A model generated the notes under the pieces. That model was given only the letters and a program-made list of their open reading frames with translations. It was not told the origin of the DNA and did not search any database. Position numbers and translations under genes: made by a program. From assembly GCA_950295325.1 (NCBI GenBank), contig OX485809.1, forward strand, positions 41,263,081-41,323,080: 60,000 bases of DNA, given 5' to 3'. This DNA is from Polytrichum commune (Eukaryota > Streptophyta > Polytrichopsida > Polytrichales > Polytrichaceae). Positions 35,481 to 46,029 of this stretch are shown here, piece after piece (positions within the stretch are counted from its first letter, which is position 1; every line of letters starts with the position of its first letter).

Positions 35481-35817
35481 AGTTTATGTTGTTGACACCA
35501 TGCGTTGCTAAAATGAGTTTGACCCTCAATTCCTTGATATAGAATGTTATTGGTTCAAACCTCCACACGACCTCTGACGCATGCACCTCAAGCTTGCCAA
35601 ACATGGAAGGTTTTGTAAGAAACTCCCTACCAAACTCCTTTGAATTAAAGGATAACTCTATTGTGTCTCCGTTGTAAGTTATGATATGGTCAGTTGTTTT
35701 TTTATCCAACTTCTTGGGTGTCTGCAGAGTGTGTAGGAGTATTCCTTCTTGTAAACCATTCAGGAATTCTGGATTCTTGAACCATGGTGAGCTTGTTTCT
35801 TGTTTCTCTTCCAGCAT
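35395..35817 (-). CDS. Hypothetical protein ORF, 140 codons
   Basis: An uninterrupted minus-strand ORF, unusual here. Residues look protein-like: PWFKNPEFLNGLQEGILLHT, then ITYNGDTIELSFNSKEFG, TKPSMFGKLEVHASEVVW. No domain, signal peptide or membrane helix is evident. Its C-terminal end overlaps the plus-strand RT zinc-finger fragment (to 35480), so roughly the last 30 codons may be junk and the rest a host exon joined to LINE sequence. Stops occur just upstream of the ATG. It may be an exon fragment, a remnant of a retroelement protein, or chance. It needs transcript evidence before being called a gene. Confidence 0.25.
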   Translation of the reverse strand: MLEEKQETSSPWFKNPEFLNGLQEGILLHTLQTPKKLDKKTTDHIITYNGDTIELSFNSKEFGREFLTKPSMFGKLEVHASEVVWRFEPITFYIKELRVKLILATHGVNNINSQEYRSGEIEFDIKSWTSWTNATLLSEN

Positions 35818-36084
35818 TCTAGCTCCTCGAGATTTTTAAGGCTACAGGAGTTTTTTTTTGTGCTGGACGCTTTTTTGAGTTTTGTGTGGAATGCAGTTTG
35901 GAGTGATTAATGTCTTAGGTTGTTGATTCAGCGTGTTGCTTATGTGACTGCCATCATCACCTCAAGGAATTCTCCACTATGAATGTGAAGCGTACTCGAA
36001 GCAACGTTTGTCACCATGCCAATGCAAATTCATTGCTGCGTTGCTTACCATAGACTCGTCATTGAAACTCGCCGGTGGTCAACT

Positions 36085-36300
36085 TCCTGATCCCTAGAGA
36101 TAGCATGTTGTGCCACTTTTGCTCTTACAATGCAGTTGAAAATTAGGCACACTTTGTGTTGGAATGCTCCTTTTACAACTCCATTAGAGAGAGGTTTGCA
36201 TCTCTATATCATAATGTTGAGCTAGGTAATCTCTGAGTCTTAGGTATCATTGGGTCAATTGTTCGTTATCTTACGGAAGCTATTGCACTTCATCACTCTA
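36085..36300 (+). pseudogene. RT zinc-finger (zf-RVT) LINE fragment
   Basis: Frame text is CHFCSYNAVEN, a stop, then AHFVLECSFYNSIRERF, and later LTEAIALHHSREF. This keeps the full C-x2-C, H, C pattern but has a stop between them. It is closely related to the fragment 0.8 kb upstream and may be a tandem remnant. Confidence 0.65.
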
Positions 36301-36311
36301 GGGAATTCCAT

Positions 36312-36523
36312 TAAATATGATATTTAGTGTCACGTACTATTCGGAGTTGCACATTCCTATATCTTTTTACTATGAGTGTAATTTTTTACCAAGTAAAGAT
36401 CTTAAAATTCTATAATGTCCAAACAACCAATTCGACCTTTGTTGGTAAAGAATGACATGTACAAAAAAATATTTATAGTGTTGTGTAATTCCAAATTGTA
36501 AGTGACACTAAATATCATATTTA
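36312..36523. mobile_element. Palindromic MITE, copy 1
   Basis: The ends read TAAATATGATATTTAGTGTC on both strands, and complementarity continues through CAC(G/T)TAC and most of the length. The element is therefore nearly a full foldback of two roughly 100-bp arms. Target duplication is unclear. A sister copy follows 38 bp later. Confidence 0.72.
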
Positions 36524-36561
36524 GTGTAGCTTCTCTAACTCCACCATGCTGTACTAAACCA

Positions 36562-36769
36562 TTTATGGTATTTAGTGTCACTTACGATTTGAAGTTACAG
36601 AGTGCTATAACCTTTTACTCTGGATCTCATTTTTTACCAACAAAAGTCAGATTGTTTGTTTGGACACTACATAACATTAACATCTTTACTTGGTAAAAAT
36701 GTACATTAACAATAAGAATGTTATAGCAATGCGTAACTCCGAATAGTAAGTGACACTAAATACCATAAA
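36562..36769. mobile_element. Palindromic MITE, copy 2
   Basis: The ends read TTTATGGTATTTAGTGTCAC on both strands, and the arms continue with TTACKATTYG-like and GAGTTAC-like text. It is homologous to copy 1 in length (208 and 212 bp), ends and core TTTTTACCAA. Confidence 0.75.
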
Positions 36770-37050
36770 CATTGCAGTCCCATAAACCTTCTGGTTTCCT
36801 GGACTTAGAATTCCTTTCAGGTGGAGTGAAATGCATAACTTATATTGTTGAGCCTGCAAGCTGCTTCTGTTGCTCCAGGAGCTCCTCTTCATCCATATAT
36901 ATATATATATATATATTCAAATGAGGGATTTGAGGTAGTACAGGACCTTCTTATCATAGTATGAATAATGTTTCAGATCCTAGGTCCTCTTTAGATATCA
37001 TGAGATGCTTCTATGATGAAAGTCTGGATGCCATGCTCATATGTCAAATA
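36770..37050. other. Spacer with AT microsatellite
   Basis: An AT-dinucleotide tract lies at about 36895-36915. Nothing else is recognised. Confidence 0.6.
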
Positions 37051-37481
37051 CTCCCTCCGTTTCATATCAAAAGTTACGTTTGGACATAATTTGCGTTACG
37101 AAACAAAAGATACGTTTGGTGAAATTTCTTTCAAACTTCGTCAAATGAATTGGAATGTTGCTATAAACAATGTAACTGTTGTTGCTGATGAACTACCAAG
37201 TCAATCAACTAACAATTTACACTTATTTAACAATTGATATTTGAACTCAACCTAAACCCAAACATCAACACTACCATGACCATGCCTTCCATTCTTCAAA
37301 CTTAATCTTCATACTTGTTTCTCTTAACATCAATTTGATTTTTTTTTTGGACACCCCTAGCTCACCGGAAAGTGCTTAGTGAGAGCTATACAACGCACAC
37401 AATTTCGTGCTAAAAATGCGAAAAATGACCTTAATTTCACATATTTAGTGAAACGTAACTTTTGATATGAAACGGAGGGAG
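37051..37481. mobile_element. Stowaway-type MITE (Tc1/mariner)
   Basis: The inverted ends CTCCCTCCGTTTCATATCAA and its complement, continuing AAGTTACGTTT, are bounded by TA at 37049-37050 and 37482-37483. CTCCCTCCGT with TA duplication is the defining Stowaway signature. Its 431 bp is long for a MITE and noncoding. Confidence 0.93.
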
Positions 37482-37498
37482 TATCAATTTCAATGACA

Positions 37499-38020
37499 CC
37501 TTGTTATGGCAGATTTTGCATGGTGACAGGTGAGTGTGCAAGTGATGCAATTATCAACCATAGCACATTTAGAAGATCTGATGACATTGCAAGTCCTATT
37601 TTGTGATAAGGCACACAGTCCATGAGACTCCATAAAACTTTACATTGGATCATGGTTAAACAACTGCGTAACAAAGACTGATATACACCTCCGGTGGTGC
37701 TTTTAAAGCAAGTGGGCCATGAAACAGTCTCGCTTTGCTGCAAGGACACCTTCAAACATCTATTTCAACTAAACCTTGTTATGGCAGATTTTGCATGGCG
37801 ACAGGTGAGTGTGCAAGTGATGCAATTATCAACCATAGCGCAATTATGAGATCTCAATGCAAGCTCTACATTGTGAAAAGGCACACATTCAAGAAAACTC
37901 CATAAAACTTCACATTGGATCATGGTTAAACAACTATGTAACAAAGAATGAGATGCACCTCTGGTGGTGCTTTTAAAGCAAGTGGGCCATGAAACAGTCT
38001 CTCTTTGCCGCAATGAAATA
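37499..38020. repeat. Two-copy tandem duplication, period 275 bp
   Basis: CCTTGTTATGGCAGATTTTG begins copies at 37499 and 37774. Both run through AACCATAGC, ACATTGGATCATGGTTAAAC and GGTGGTGCTTTTAAAGCAAG to about 37745 and 38016. On the minus strand both stay open over most of the length (83- and 104-codon ORFs sharing ETVSWPTCFKSTT), but later diverge by a frameshift. No domain is recognised. Confidence 0.8.
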
Positions 38021-38774
38021 TCAGCTACCATGCAGATTATTCCCATGCAGATTATGCAGCTACCATGCGATACTTCCATAGTTTCCTCTGGAATCTTTGT
38101 CCAGTCACGACTAGGTATTCCTGTCTGACGTTGAGACGGAAAATTAACTTTACTGTAACTGTTCTTCGTATGTTAAAATGTGTTTGATATCTGGGAATCG
38201 TCACGTCAAGAAGGACTATCTGTACATGTCACTGGGAATCAAGTGGTATCAAATTATTTGTTATACGATGAAGATGAGATCCCCTTCATCTGCACTTGAT
38301 TGCAAAGATTAAATGTACATTGCTTTCGACAGATGTTTGAGTTACATCAAACATTGACTGCCTTCATGCATATTTGAAATTGGAGGTGGTTGTAGGTCAT
38401 GGTTCTTATGTGTCATATAATACAGATGGAAACTACTTCATCTGCATTTGGTAATTACAAAGATCAATTGTACATTGCTCTGCACAGGTATGAATTACAA
38501 TAAAAATTCCCTGCTTTCATACACATTCGAAATTGAGGGTGGTGAAGGTCAGGGTTCTTGGGTATCTTATAGGTCATGGTTCTTGTGTGTCACATAAGAA
38601 CGGTGGTTCCATCGTTCCTCTGCAATTGGTAATTGCAAAGATCAATTGTACATTGCTCGACAGGTTTGAATTGCATCAGACATTCTCTGCTTTCATACAC
38701 AATTGAGATTGAAGGTGGTTGTAGGTCATGGTTCTTGGGTATCTGGTACTGATATTGTAGTTAGATTCAGGAAT
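38021..38774. repeat. Three-copy tandem repeat, unit about 150-175 bp
   Basis: Units at about 38270-38415, 38416-38585 and 38590-38750 share TCTGCA.TTG.TAATTGCAAA, GTACATTGCT, CTTTCATACAC and GGTCATGGTTCTT words. They lie just after the 275-bp duplication. Nothing coding is recognised. Confidence 0.6.
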
Positions 38775-39679
38775 TCATGAAGAATGCCTGGCAGAAACAA
38801 ACCTTAACATCTCCAATCCACTGTCCACCATCGAGTTGTCAAGATGAACATGCTTCTCACAAAGTGAAACTTTCAAGATTTGTACATAAGAATCTGATTT
38901 GTACCCTTCTGCATAAAAAAATATGCTAATTTGTTTACTTCCTCTTTGTGAATTCCACATTTGCCTATAGACTTTCAGCCTTTTCATTGATTGATGTGGG
39001 TTTGCAAATACTGCATGATGTAGAGATTTCTGATATACTATTTGTAAATTGAACCCAATAATTCCAAGAGAATGTATGTTAAAGAAATATATATTATACT
39101 GGAATTCCACGATTCCACCACATTTGGCTGAAAAGGAATTAGGCGATAAGCTTAGGCTCATCACGAAGATCTTATATTAAGATTTTTGTGCGCGTGGTTG
39201 CAAATAGTATGGTCCACACCATTAGTCCCTGATTCAAATAGTATTGGGTCTCTTTGATAACATGAAGCTTCTGATCTTTGTTAAATGTCAATTACATTTT
39301 ATGTATGTTACAATCTGACAATGGAATGAAGTAGCCCTTTCCAAACACACAAATTTAAGATGAAATGACTTGAGAATTGACATTGTACCACACTTAAATC
39401 TTGGCAACATCAAGTCCTGAAGATAGCTGGTAGAAGAATTATTGGTCCACCACATCAAACATTCATGCTTGGGAGTGACATGTATGGGGGAGCCAGTGAA
39501 AGGGAAGAAGTTGTGGTGTGTGATGACACAATCCACCACACTAGAAAGAGGTATCCACAAAGTCCCTCAGAGGGAGAGCAAACAAGGGATTTGGTTTAGG
39601 TTTGGTTTTGAACTTTTCTATCAAGAGCTCATTTGATCTACTTGTGCCAGAGGAGCTTATTGTAGATGGGCCTTAATAG
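38775..39679. other. Unassigned, one 129-codon minus-strand ORF
   Basis: The ORF at 38775-39164 shows no recognisable domain. A second, 39288-39560, is likewise unassigned. Confidence 0.3.
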
Positions 39680-39965
39680 AACAATGGTTTCAATCGGACA
39701 CCTAGATCTGAGTGGTATGTGGTAAGGTGTGGATCTAAGGATAGACACCAAAACGACATGTATTCAAAAGAGATTGGTTTAAAAGTTGAAGATATGTTAA
39801 CCATTCTAGGCTCAGTTATTAACATAAATCGGGGGGACCTATATGACCACTGAATGAGCTCGAATATCTTCACTTTTGTAGTGCATAAGGCGTGCATACA
39901 AGGTCCAAAAACTATGAGGCAATATGGCCATGGGCATGATTTAGATTTGCTAATCACCTTTCATA
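39680..39965. repeat. Dispersed repeat D, copy 1
   Basis: Matches 44720-45010 in the same orientation. Shared words are GTATGTGGTAAGGTGTGGAT, AGACACCAAAA, AACTATGAGGCAA and GATTTGCTAATCA. It is old and noncoding as far as can be seen. Confidence 0.6.
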
Positions 39966-41099
39966 TCATACAAAATGTGTTGCAAAGAGAAAAATGTTTG
40001 AGTAACGCACGTCTACCTTATTGTCAAAACATATTAAGTGAAACTCCATGGGCCTCCTTTTGCATTCCAAAAAACTTTGAGAAAATAAGCATCTATAATA
40101 AGGGTTGACCCATTGGGCCCGCCAACCAATATCCCAACTTCCCTGTTGCTTCTAGTATAACAAGTTAGAAAGTTTGTGTTTCCATATCCCGGCCCCACTT
40201 TTTTGGCATGTATAGTTAAGTCTTATTAAAATTTGGGTCACTTTATGCATATGTTGTCGTACTCATCTTTCAAACAACTCACTTGGTGTTTGACCTTGGA
40301 ATTTCATGGATAAATCTAATAACTAATTGATGTGAATGGGATAGTGGTAGGAAAACAACACACAATGCATAGGTAGGTGCCACACAAAAGCTCAGCCTCA
40401 TGTCAGTGGAATGTGCTTGCTCTTTGTGATCCCACCGAATTGGAAACTTGTGTTCTCTCAAAAATAATTGTGGTCCCCACTAATTACATATTCTAATGTA
40501 AAATGCAGTGCAACCTCCATTAGGGGGAGGGGGTGTCATTTGTACACTTAGAAAACTATGTGAGAACATATATACGACCTATTATATATGATTTTGAACC
40601 TACAGTTATAAGAATCTTTAAAATGAATGGGATCTAAAAATATGATTCAAGAAAACTCTTGAAATGTCACAAGGTCGTATTATAGAGTTTGTGAATATCC
40701 TAAAAATATGCGGTATTATGTAACACCTCCCCCCCTTGAAATCACCTCTTGTTCTTACTAGGCGAATCCATTGAACACAAAGGAGTGACTCCCCGGAGAT
40801 CACACCATGATCCAACAATGATGACAAAGATAGTGTTTGACATCAAGGTCCTTTCCTTTATTCTCTAACCACCCCATAGTACTTGCGGGATCCCACGTGA
40901 TGAGCCATACTACCACACCATATTATTTGATGGATCCCACTATGGCACGTGATGAGACATACCACACCACACTATTGGATACTACTTTTGCACCAAGTCC
41001 AGGCTTCAAGTAGCATAGCAGTGGACATATCCACCATTTGATGTCATGCTGATTTTATTTCACGTGATGTACAATCCTGATAAGAAAGTGTCCTCGGTG
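39966..41099. other. Unassigned spacer with short direct repeats
   Basis: Two roughly 45-bp direct copies with GGATCCCAC and GATGAG.CATAC lie at about 40888-40975. No gene recognised. Confidence 0.35.
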
Positions 41100-41420
41100 T
41101 TTGCTTGGGCCAACTTTGGTGGCCAATGGCAATGAAATTGATTTTGGAGTTCGGAAAGCCAAAAAGGTTACTGGGAATGAAAGTACATCACGAGGGTTCC
41201 CAACCAGCTAATTTTTCTAGAGTGGCGGAGGGCTGTAGCCTCCGTGAGATAGAGGCTAACGTTAACTTGATGGTCCAATTGAAAGAAAGACTCGAGGCTC
41301 CCTCAAACTACTTCTTCAAATAGTGATGGAAACGTATTTTCTAATGGGGTTATATAAGGGACATTCCAACATGAAATGTGCCTCATTTTCAACTACATTA
41401 TGAGACCAAAAGTGACATAG
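41100..41420 (-). pseudogene. RT zinc-finger LINE tail, copy with 3' flank
   Basis: The minus-strand text is MRHISCWNVPYITPLENTFP and, after it, SLESFFQLDHQVNVSLYLTE then ATALRHSR. This is the post-RT zinc-finger tail of the same LINE family as at 49960 and 57290. A shared noncoding end with AAGCCTTTTGGCTTTCC-like text follows. Frames are broken. Confidence 0.6.
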
Positions 41421-42053
41421 TAGTCTAGTATCCCTAGAGCTAGGGATGGTCGTTCATCGTCCAATTTCAATGGCCAGTCTATGGCTCGAGGTGCAGTAGG
41501 TAGCAATGATCTTTGCGTTGTGGTGGTGTCAATGGTTGCTTAAGGTACAACCCACATTTGTATTTGGGAACGTCCTTGACGTGGAGGTTATCTTGTTTCT
41601 TCCCTAAGAGATGGAAAGAGTTCCACTCCTTAGCAAGACAAGCCTCCTTGATATCATCATATGTTGATGTCATCCTTGATGTCATCATTTTTCATGTTGT
41701 TGGGTTGTCTTGAGTTTTCCAAATGAGATAAGCTTAGACCCCATGATGTCTTTCACGTGGTTGTCAATTTGTACCAAGTGTTAAATCCTTGTTGGACCAA
41801 GTGACAGGAAAGTGAGGCTCCTTTACTAAGTAACTCAGAGGGGGATACGTGGGCAATTGTGATCCATATCCTCAAGACTTCCACAATATCTTTTCACAAA
41901 TGGAAAAAATCAAAAGGAGCTTATCTCAAACACAAGAACATTTAGTATGGTTCCCCAAAAGGAAACATTCCCTCTAGTTCATAGTTCTCATGTCCAACGT
42001 TCTGCCTTTTTTCCTGTATCTCTGAGCTATGGCAATTGGCCCCCTCATTCATA
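41421..42053. other. Unassigned spacer
   Basis: No feature recognised; overlapping ORFs of 66-69 codons lie on opposite strands. Confidence 0.35.
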
Positions 42054-42650
42054 TCACTGTATAGATTGTGTGCGAGATATTGGTGAGAGATGTTGATTTA
42101 GGACTTTGGCAAGATCCTTCCCCTCATTAACCTCAACTAGTAACCCATAATCAACCCACTTTAAGTCTGAACTTTGAAGTCCTGAAAAGATCCCAGAAAC
42201 AATGGAGAATGTCCATTCAGTTGCTTCATTTGAGCAAAATTGAAGCAAGATCTATGAACATCAAAAGCTTTAGAACTTTGGAAGCCCATTGCGCTCAAAT
42301 GGCTAGATGGAATGTGATGAAGGATAGCTTCATTGGACAGACCAGGGTTCGGGAGATTTTTGAGCTCAACCAGCTAAAATCCGTCCCTTCATAATTTCTA
42401 CCCGTTTTTTTAGGATTTGATCGGTTGCAAACTTGTTGTCATTAATTTGGATTGGCCAATATCCTATATTTTCTTTCAAGTGCCAGTTAATTTCCTCTTC
42501 ATTGTAATGACAACCGGCCAAATACTCAGGCATTGATAAGTAAGTTGGTTTTCCAATTATATCTACAAACAACATACACCATTCAACAACAATGTCCAAA
42601 GAACATATCAGCATACAACAATAATATGTAATGATATCAACATCCAACAA
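42054..42650 (-). pseudogene. Unrecognised, exon-like minus-strand segments
   Basis: Two ORFs, 42366-42650 (94 codons) and 42054-42248 (64 codons), are separated by a short closed stretch. The upstream one reads PTYLSMPEYLAGCHYNEEEI, then NWHLKENIGYWPIQINDNKF and ATDQILKKRVEIMKG. The downstream one reads NEATEWTFSIVSGIFSG, then EVNEGKDLAKVLNQHLSP. Both look like real protein rather than chance translation, but I recognise no family. They might be exons of a degraded host gene captured or stranded among repeats. Confidence 0.3.
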
Positions 42651-43449
42651 GAATGATCAACAATTTATCCGTAGCAGGAGTTGAACGTAAAATAAGCCAT
42701 CAACTGGTTGATGGCCATGGATAAACTCTTCTATCATACCTAGGTCTTAAAACCTCATATTAGATTTGAGGCCACAACATGATAAAAGAGTAACCTAACA
42801 TACCATACTATATACAAAAATGAAATTCACCAACTATTAGAGTCAAAATCAACAATATCATCTTCACCTTCAAGAGGAAAACGCCCTGAAAGGTATCTTT
42901 GTGGATGTGAAAACAACCATCTAAACTTTGTAGAGTTCCTTCATAAAGCTATGGCTTCCATTAGTACATTATCAAGATCACCACAAAGATCTTCCATAGA
43001 CACACTCATAATACATTCTAAACACTAGCCGTCAACAATGAAATGCAATAATGAAGCAAAAGCATCGTTAAGTTTCTTGTGACCTACACGGCTGAGAACC
43101 TCCCTCATTCAATATCCACCCATACCCTCGGGAGACCAGCCAATATCCGCCTATACCCTCGGGAGACCCAACTCATTTCCGCCATTTTCTGAGCCTGAGG
43201 GGTTAAATTTCCTACATTATCTCATATTGGTCGGTTGATTTCCTATACTCTTCATATTTAACTCAGTTATACGGCCGAAATCTCCCCAAAAAAATTGGTA
43301 ATTTTGCAATTTCACTCGGCTAATTTACAACTAGCTGCCGGATCTCCCCGATCATTGGGACAGGCCTTGACATTCCATTTTGATTCTTGAACATCAATAT
43401 GACAAGAACTTAACAATTGAAACCATAATAGAATGTCGATGCTAATAGG
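42651..43449. other. Unassigned, with partial repeat pieces
   Basis: A 32-bp unit (ACCCTCGGGAGAC core) occurs twice at about 43109-43171. At 43343-43354 lies the same TCTCCCCGATCA end as in the element at 18532-18751. Confidence 0.4.
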
Positions 43450-44353
43450 CAGGGGTGTTTTTTCACAAGGTCCCTAACATGTCTAGGGACATGTTCATAA
43501 AAAAAAACATTTCCAATGGACGGGTTCTTAGAAAATGAACCGGTTTTGGGACGTGTCAAATTCCCTTTGGACGGGTTCTAAAAATAACATTTTTAAAATT
43601 TAAAAAATGGTACAAATATCAATTACGTTATGTCATATATGGCATGTGAATATAAGCATAATGCAATCAAACCACTAATACCCAATCAAACTATCAATCT
43701 TGAAGTGCTTGATTCACCAGCATACATTAATTCATCAACCACAAAATTTAGAACCTTTTTAACATAATGTCAAAGATTACAATTGAAGGTAAACTTAGTA
43801 ATTGAATAAGAATTAGTATATATAAACATGTTAAAAAGTTTAAAAATAAAGAGCTACTTACCCTTCAAAGAAATGGATGAATTCTCCTATCCTTCATGTT
43901 TCTCCAAACAAGCATCACTACATTCCAATCGATGTTAGTTTCAAATGAACCGGTTGAGTTTGAGTGACTGAGTCTAGTTCAGTTTCTCTGAACTAGTCTG
44001 TGGACAAACAGACAAAATGGGGCAGTGGCAGGCTGGCAAATTGGTAATTATAATAGAAAAAGCAGAAATGAACGAAGATAGTAAGATACTATTGTTTCCA
44101 AGTGACAAGTGCACCAATCACATGCCGACATCTTTCGGGTTATCTTTATCGATTTGTTTTTTCCTTTAACCTTTTCATGGACGGGTTGGTTTAGAAATTA
44201 CCGGTTTTGGGACGGGTTGTTTTTTCTTCAACCTTTCCATGGACGGGTTGGTTTTGAAATTACCAGTTTTGGGACGGGTTGCAATTTTTTTTGCCTTTCA
44301 ATTCGAGGTTTTGGGACGTGGACGGGTTAAAACTTTGTGAAAAAACAGCCCTG
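43450..44353. mobile_element. Non-autonomous hAT element, family A, copy 2
   Basis: Its ends, CAGGGGTGTTTTTTCACAAG and CAGGGCTGTTTTTTCACAAA, match copy 1 in reverse order. The flanking 8-bp duplication CTAATAGG (43442-43449 and 44354-44361) is perfect. GGACGGGTT/TTGGGACGGGTTG motifs form a tandem of about 70 bp near 44175-44300. The shared interior around ATATGGCATGTGAATATAAG matches copy 1. No transposase is seen in 904 bp. Confidence 0.92.
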
Positions 44354-45119
44354 CTAATAGGACCCGAATGAGGTCAAGCTTTGACATGAGTGACCTTTGA
44401 CAGATGATGAATGCACCAATGCTAAATACCTGTTCCAGTCTTCTTTTGGTTTAGAGCTTACACCATAGATTTAGAAATATGTTTAATACTTATGGCTTTT
44501 TATTTTTCAGAGATTTAAAATGCTCTGAGCAGACTCTGGATCATTTGTACTTAGGATTTGATGGAATGTCATGCGCTCCCCATGTGTTTAATTAGTGTCA
44601 TTGGAAAAGTACCAGGGTTAGTGTAATTCAGCATCAATTACTAAACCATCAAAAAATTCAGTGATTGACTTTTAAGAGTTTGCAAAGTACGCTATGAGGT
44701 AGACGTGTGTAAGTTGAACAGAACATTAATCTTAACACCTATATTTGAGTGCTATGTGGTTAGGTGTGGATCTAAGAATGGACACCAAAAAGATGTGTTC
44801 AAAAGGACTACGTGTTACAAATGTGCTAGTCATTCTAGGCTTAATAATCAATGTGTCATCCTAAACCCTAAACCCTACCACATACCACTCAATAGTCACC
44901 ACTTAATGAGCACAAAAATCTTCATTTTGATAATGATAAAGATATTCATATGACCTCCATAAACTATGAGGCAAATTGGCTACAGGCACGATATGGATTT
45001 GCTAATCATTTGGCATTAAACCCAATAGTCCTTATAGTGTGGGCACAAAATTAGTGTGGAAATGATTAGCGTGGGCCACAACAATTTTCTAGACAAGGTG
45101 GAAATACTCCTTTGGTAAG
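44354..45119. repeat. Spacer containing dispersed repeat D, copy 2
   Basis: Bases 44720-45010 match 39680-39965 in the same orientation. Repeated CCCTAAACCCTA occurs at about 44862. No gene recognised. Confidence 0.5.
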
Positions 45120-45127
45120 ATGACTTC

Positions 45128-45475
45128 CTCGGGGGGGGGGGGGGCAGTGTGTTAGAAAGTTAAGGATATAGGTGCGAACAACCACTATTTTATAGGGGGG
45201 TATTACTTCCAATTCTCTTCTTTTTTTCACATGCTATCATTATGTAAATTTCTACTTTGGGTTAATAGAAAAATGGCTTGCATTACTTATAATTCCAAAT
45301 TACCTATTATTCCATACCCTATAGTACTTTAAAGATGTCCAATGCCATTTTTGATACCCTATACTACTCTTAAGTCCATTTATAATTTTTAGCCCCCATG
45401 TTTTTAAAATACCCTATCATTTGTTCGCACGTATATTGCTACTCCAATCAATGACTACCCCCCCCCCCCCCCGAG
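45128..45475. mobile_element. hAT-like MITE with poly-G tips
   Basis: The ends are CTCG followed by a G run on the left and, on the right, a C run followed by CGAG. The inverted repeats continue with AGT...TAT..GTGCGAACAA. The 8-bp duplication ATGACTTC (45120-45127 and 45476-45483) is perfect. It is noncoding. The homopolymer tips make exact boundaries sensitive to assembly error. Confidence 0.78.
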
Positions 45476-45483
45476 ATGACTTC

Positions 45484-46029
45484 ACGGAAGTGTAAACTCG
45501 ATTTCATGATGGTTCCAACTAGTTCATGAACCCTTCAGCCAATGTTACTAGAATGTTCTACCAATTTCATGAACCCTCTAAATTAGTTCATGACTCTTCT
45601 AAACTGGCCTGACATGTGGCACACCTCAATTTCATCATAGGGGACACCTCTAAGCAACTTCATGAATCTTCCAAACCGATTTCATGAATCTTTTGGCACT
45701 ATGTGGTTCTCATATTCTCAACTTTTCAATAGGTTCCTTGTTTCAAAAACATTGTCTTTGTGCTAGGTCTGGTAGTAGAATCGATTGGAAGCAACTCATA
45801 CAATAGAATTGTATTTGAAGGGTATGTTTTGTGTTGGTTAGGGTTTTGGTTGTGAGGGATTCATTATTAAACCGTATTTGTTTCTTGATTGGAAGCAGTT
45901 GGAAACAATTCACTTTGTGTTGTTTTGTGTGGATTCGGGTTAGAATTGGTGTCGGTTACGAGTTACAATAGACTTTTTGTTTGGTTAGGGTTATGGTTTG
46001 TTCTTCTGAACTGGTTCGATCTAGTAGCT
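45484..46029. other. Left flank of the mariner-like relic
   Basis: Degenerate TTCATGAACC/TTCATGAATC words recur about six times at 45505-45710. Similar CATGA and AGTT..TTCATGAA words on the far side (47270-47405) could be old terminal regions of the mariner-like element; the ends are not resolvable. Confidence 0.35.
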
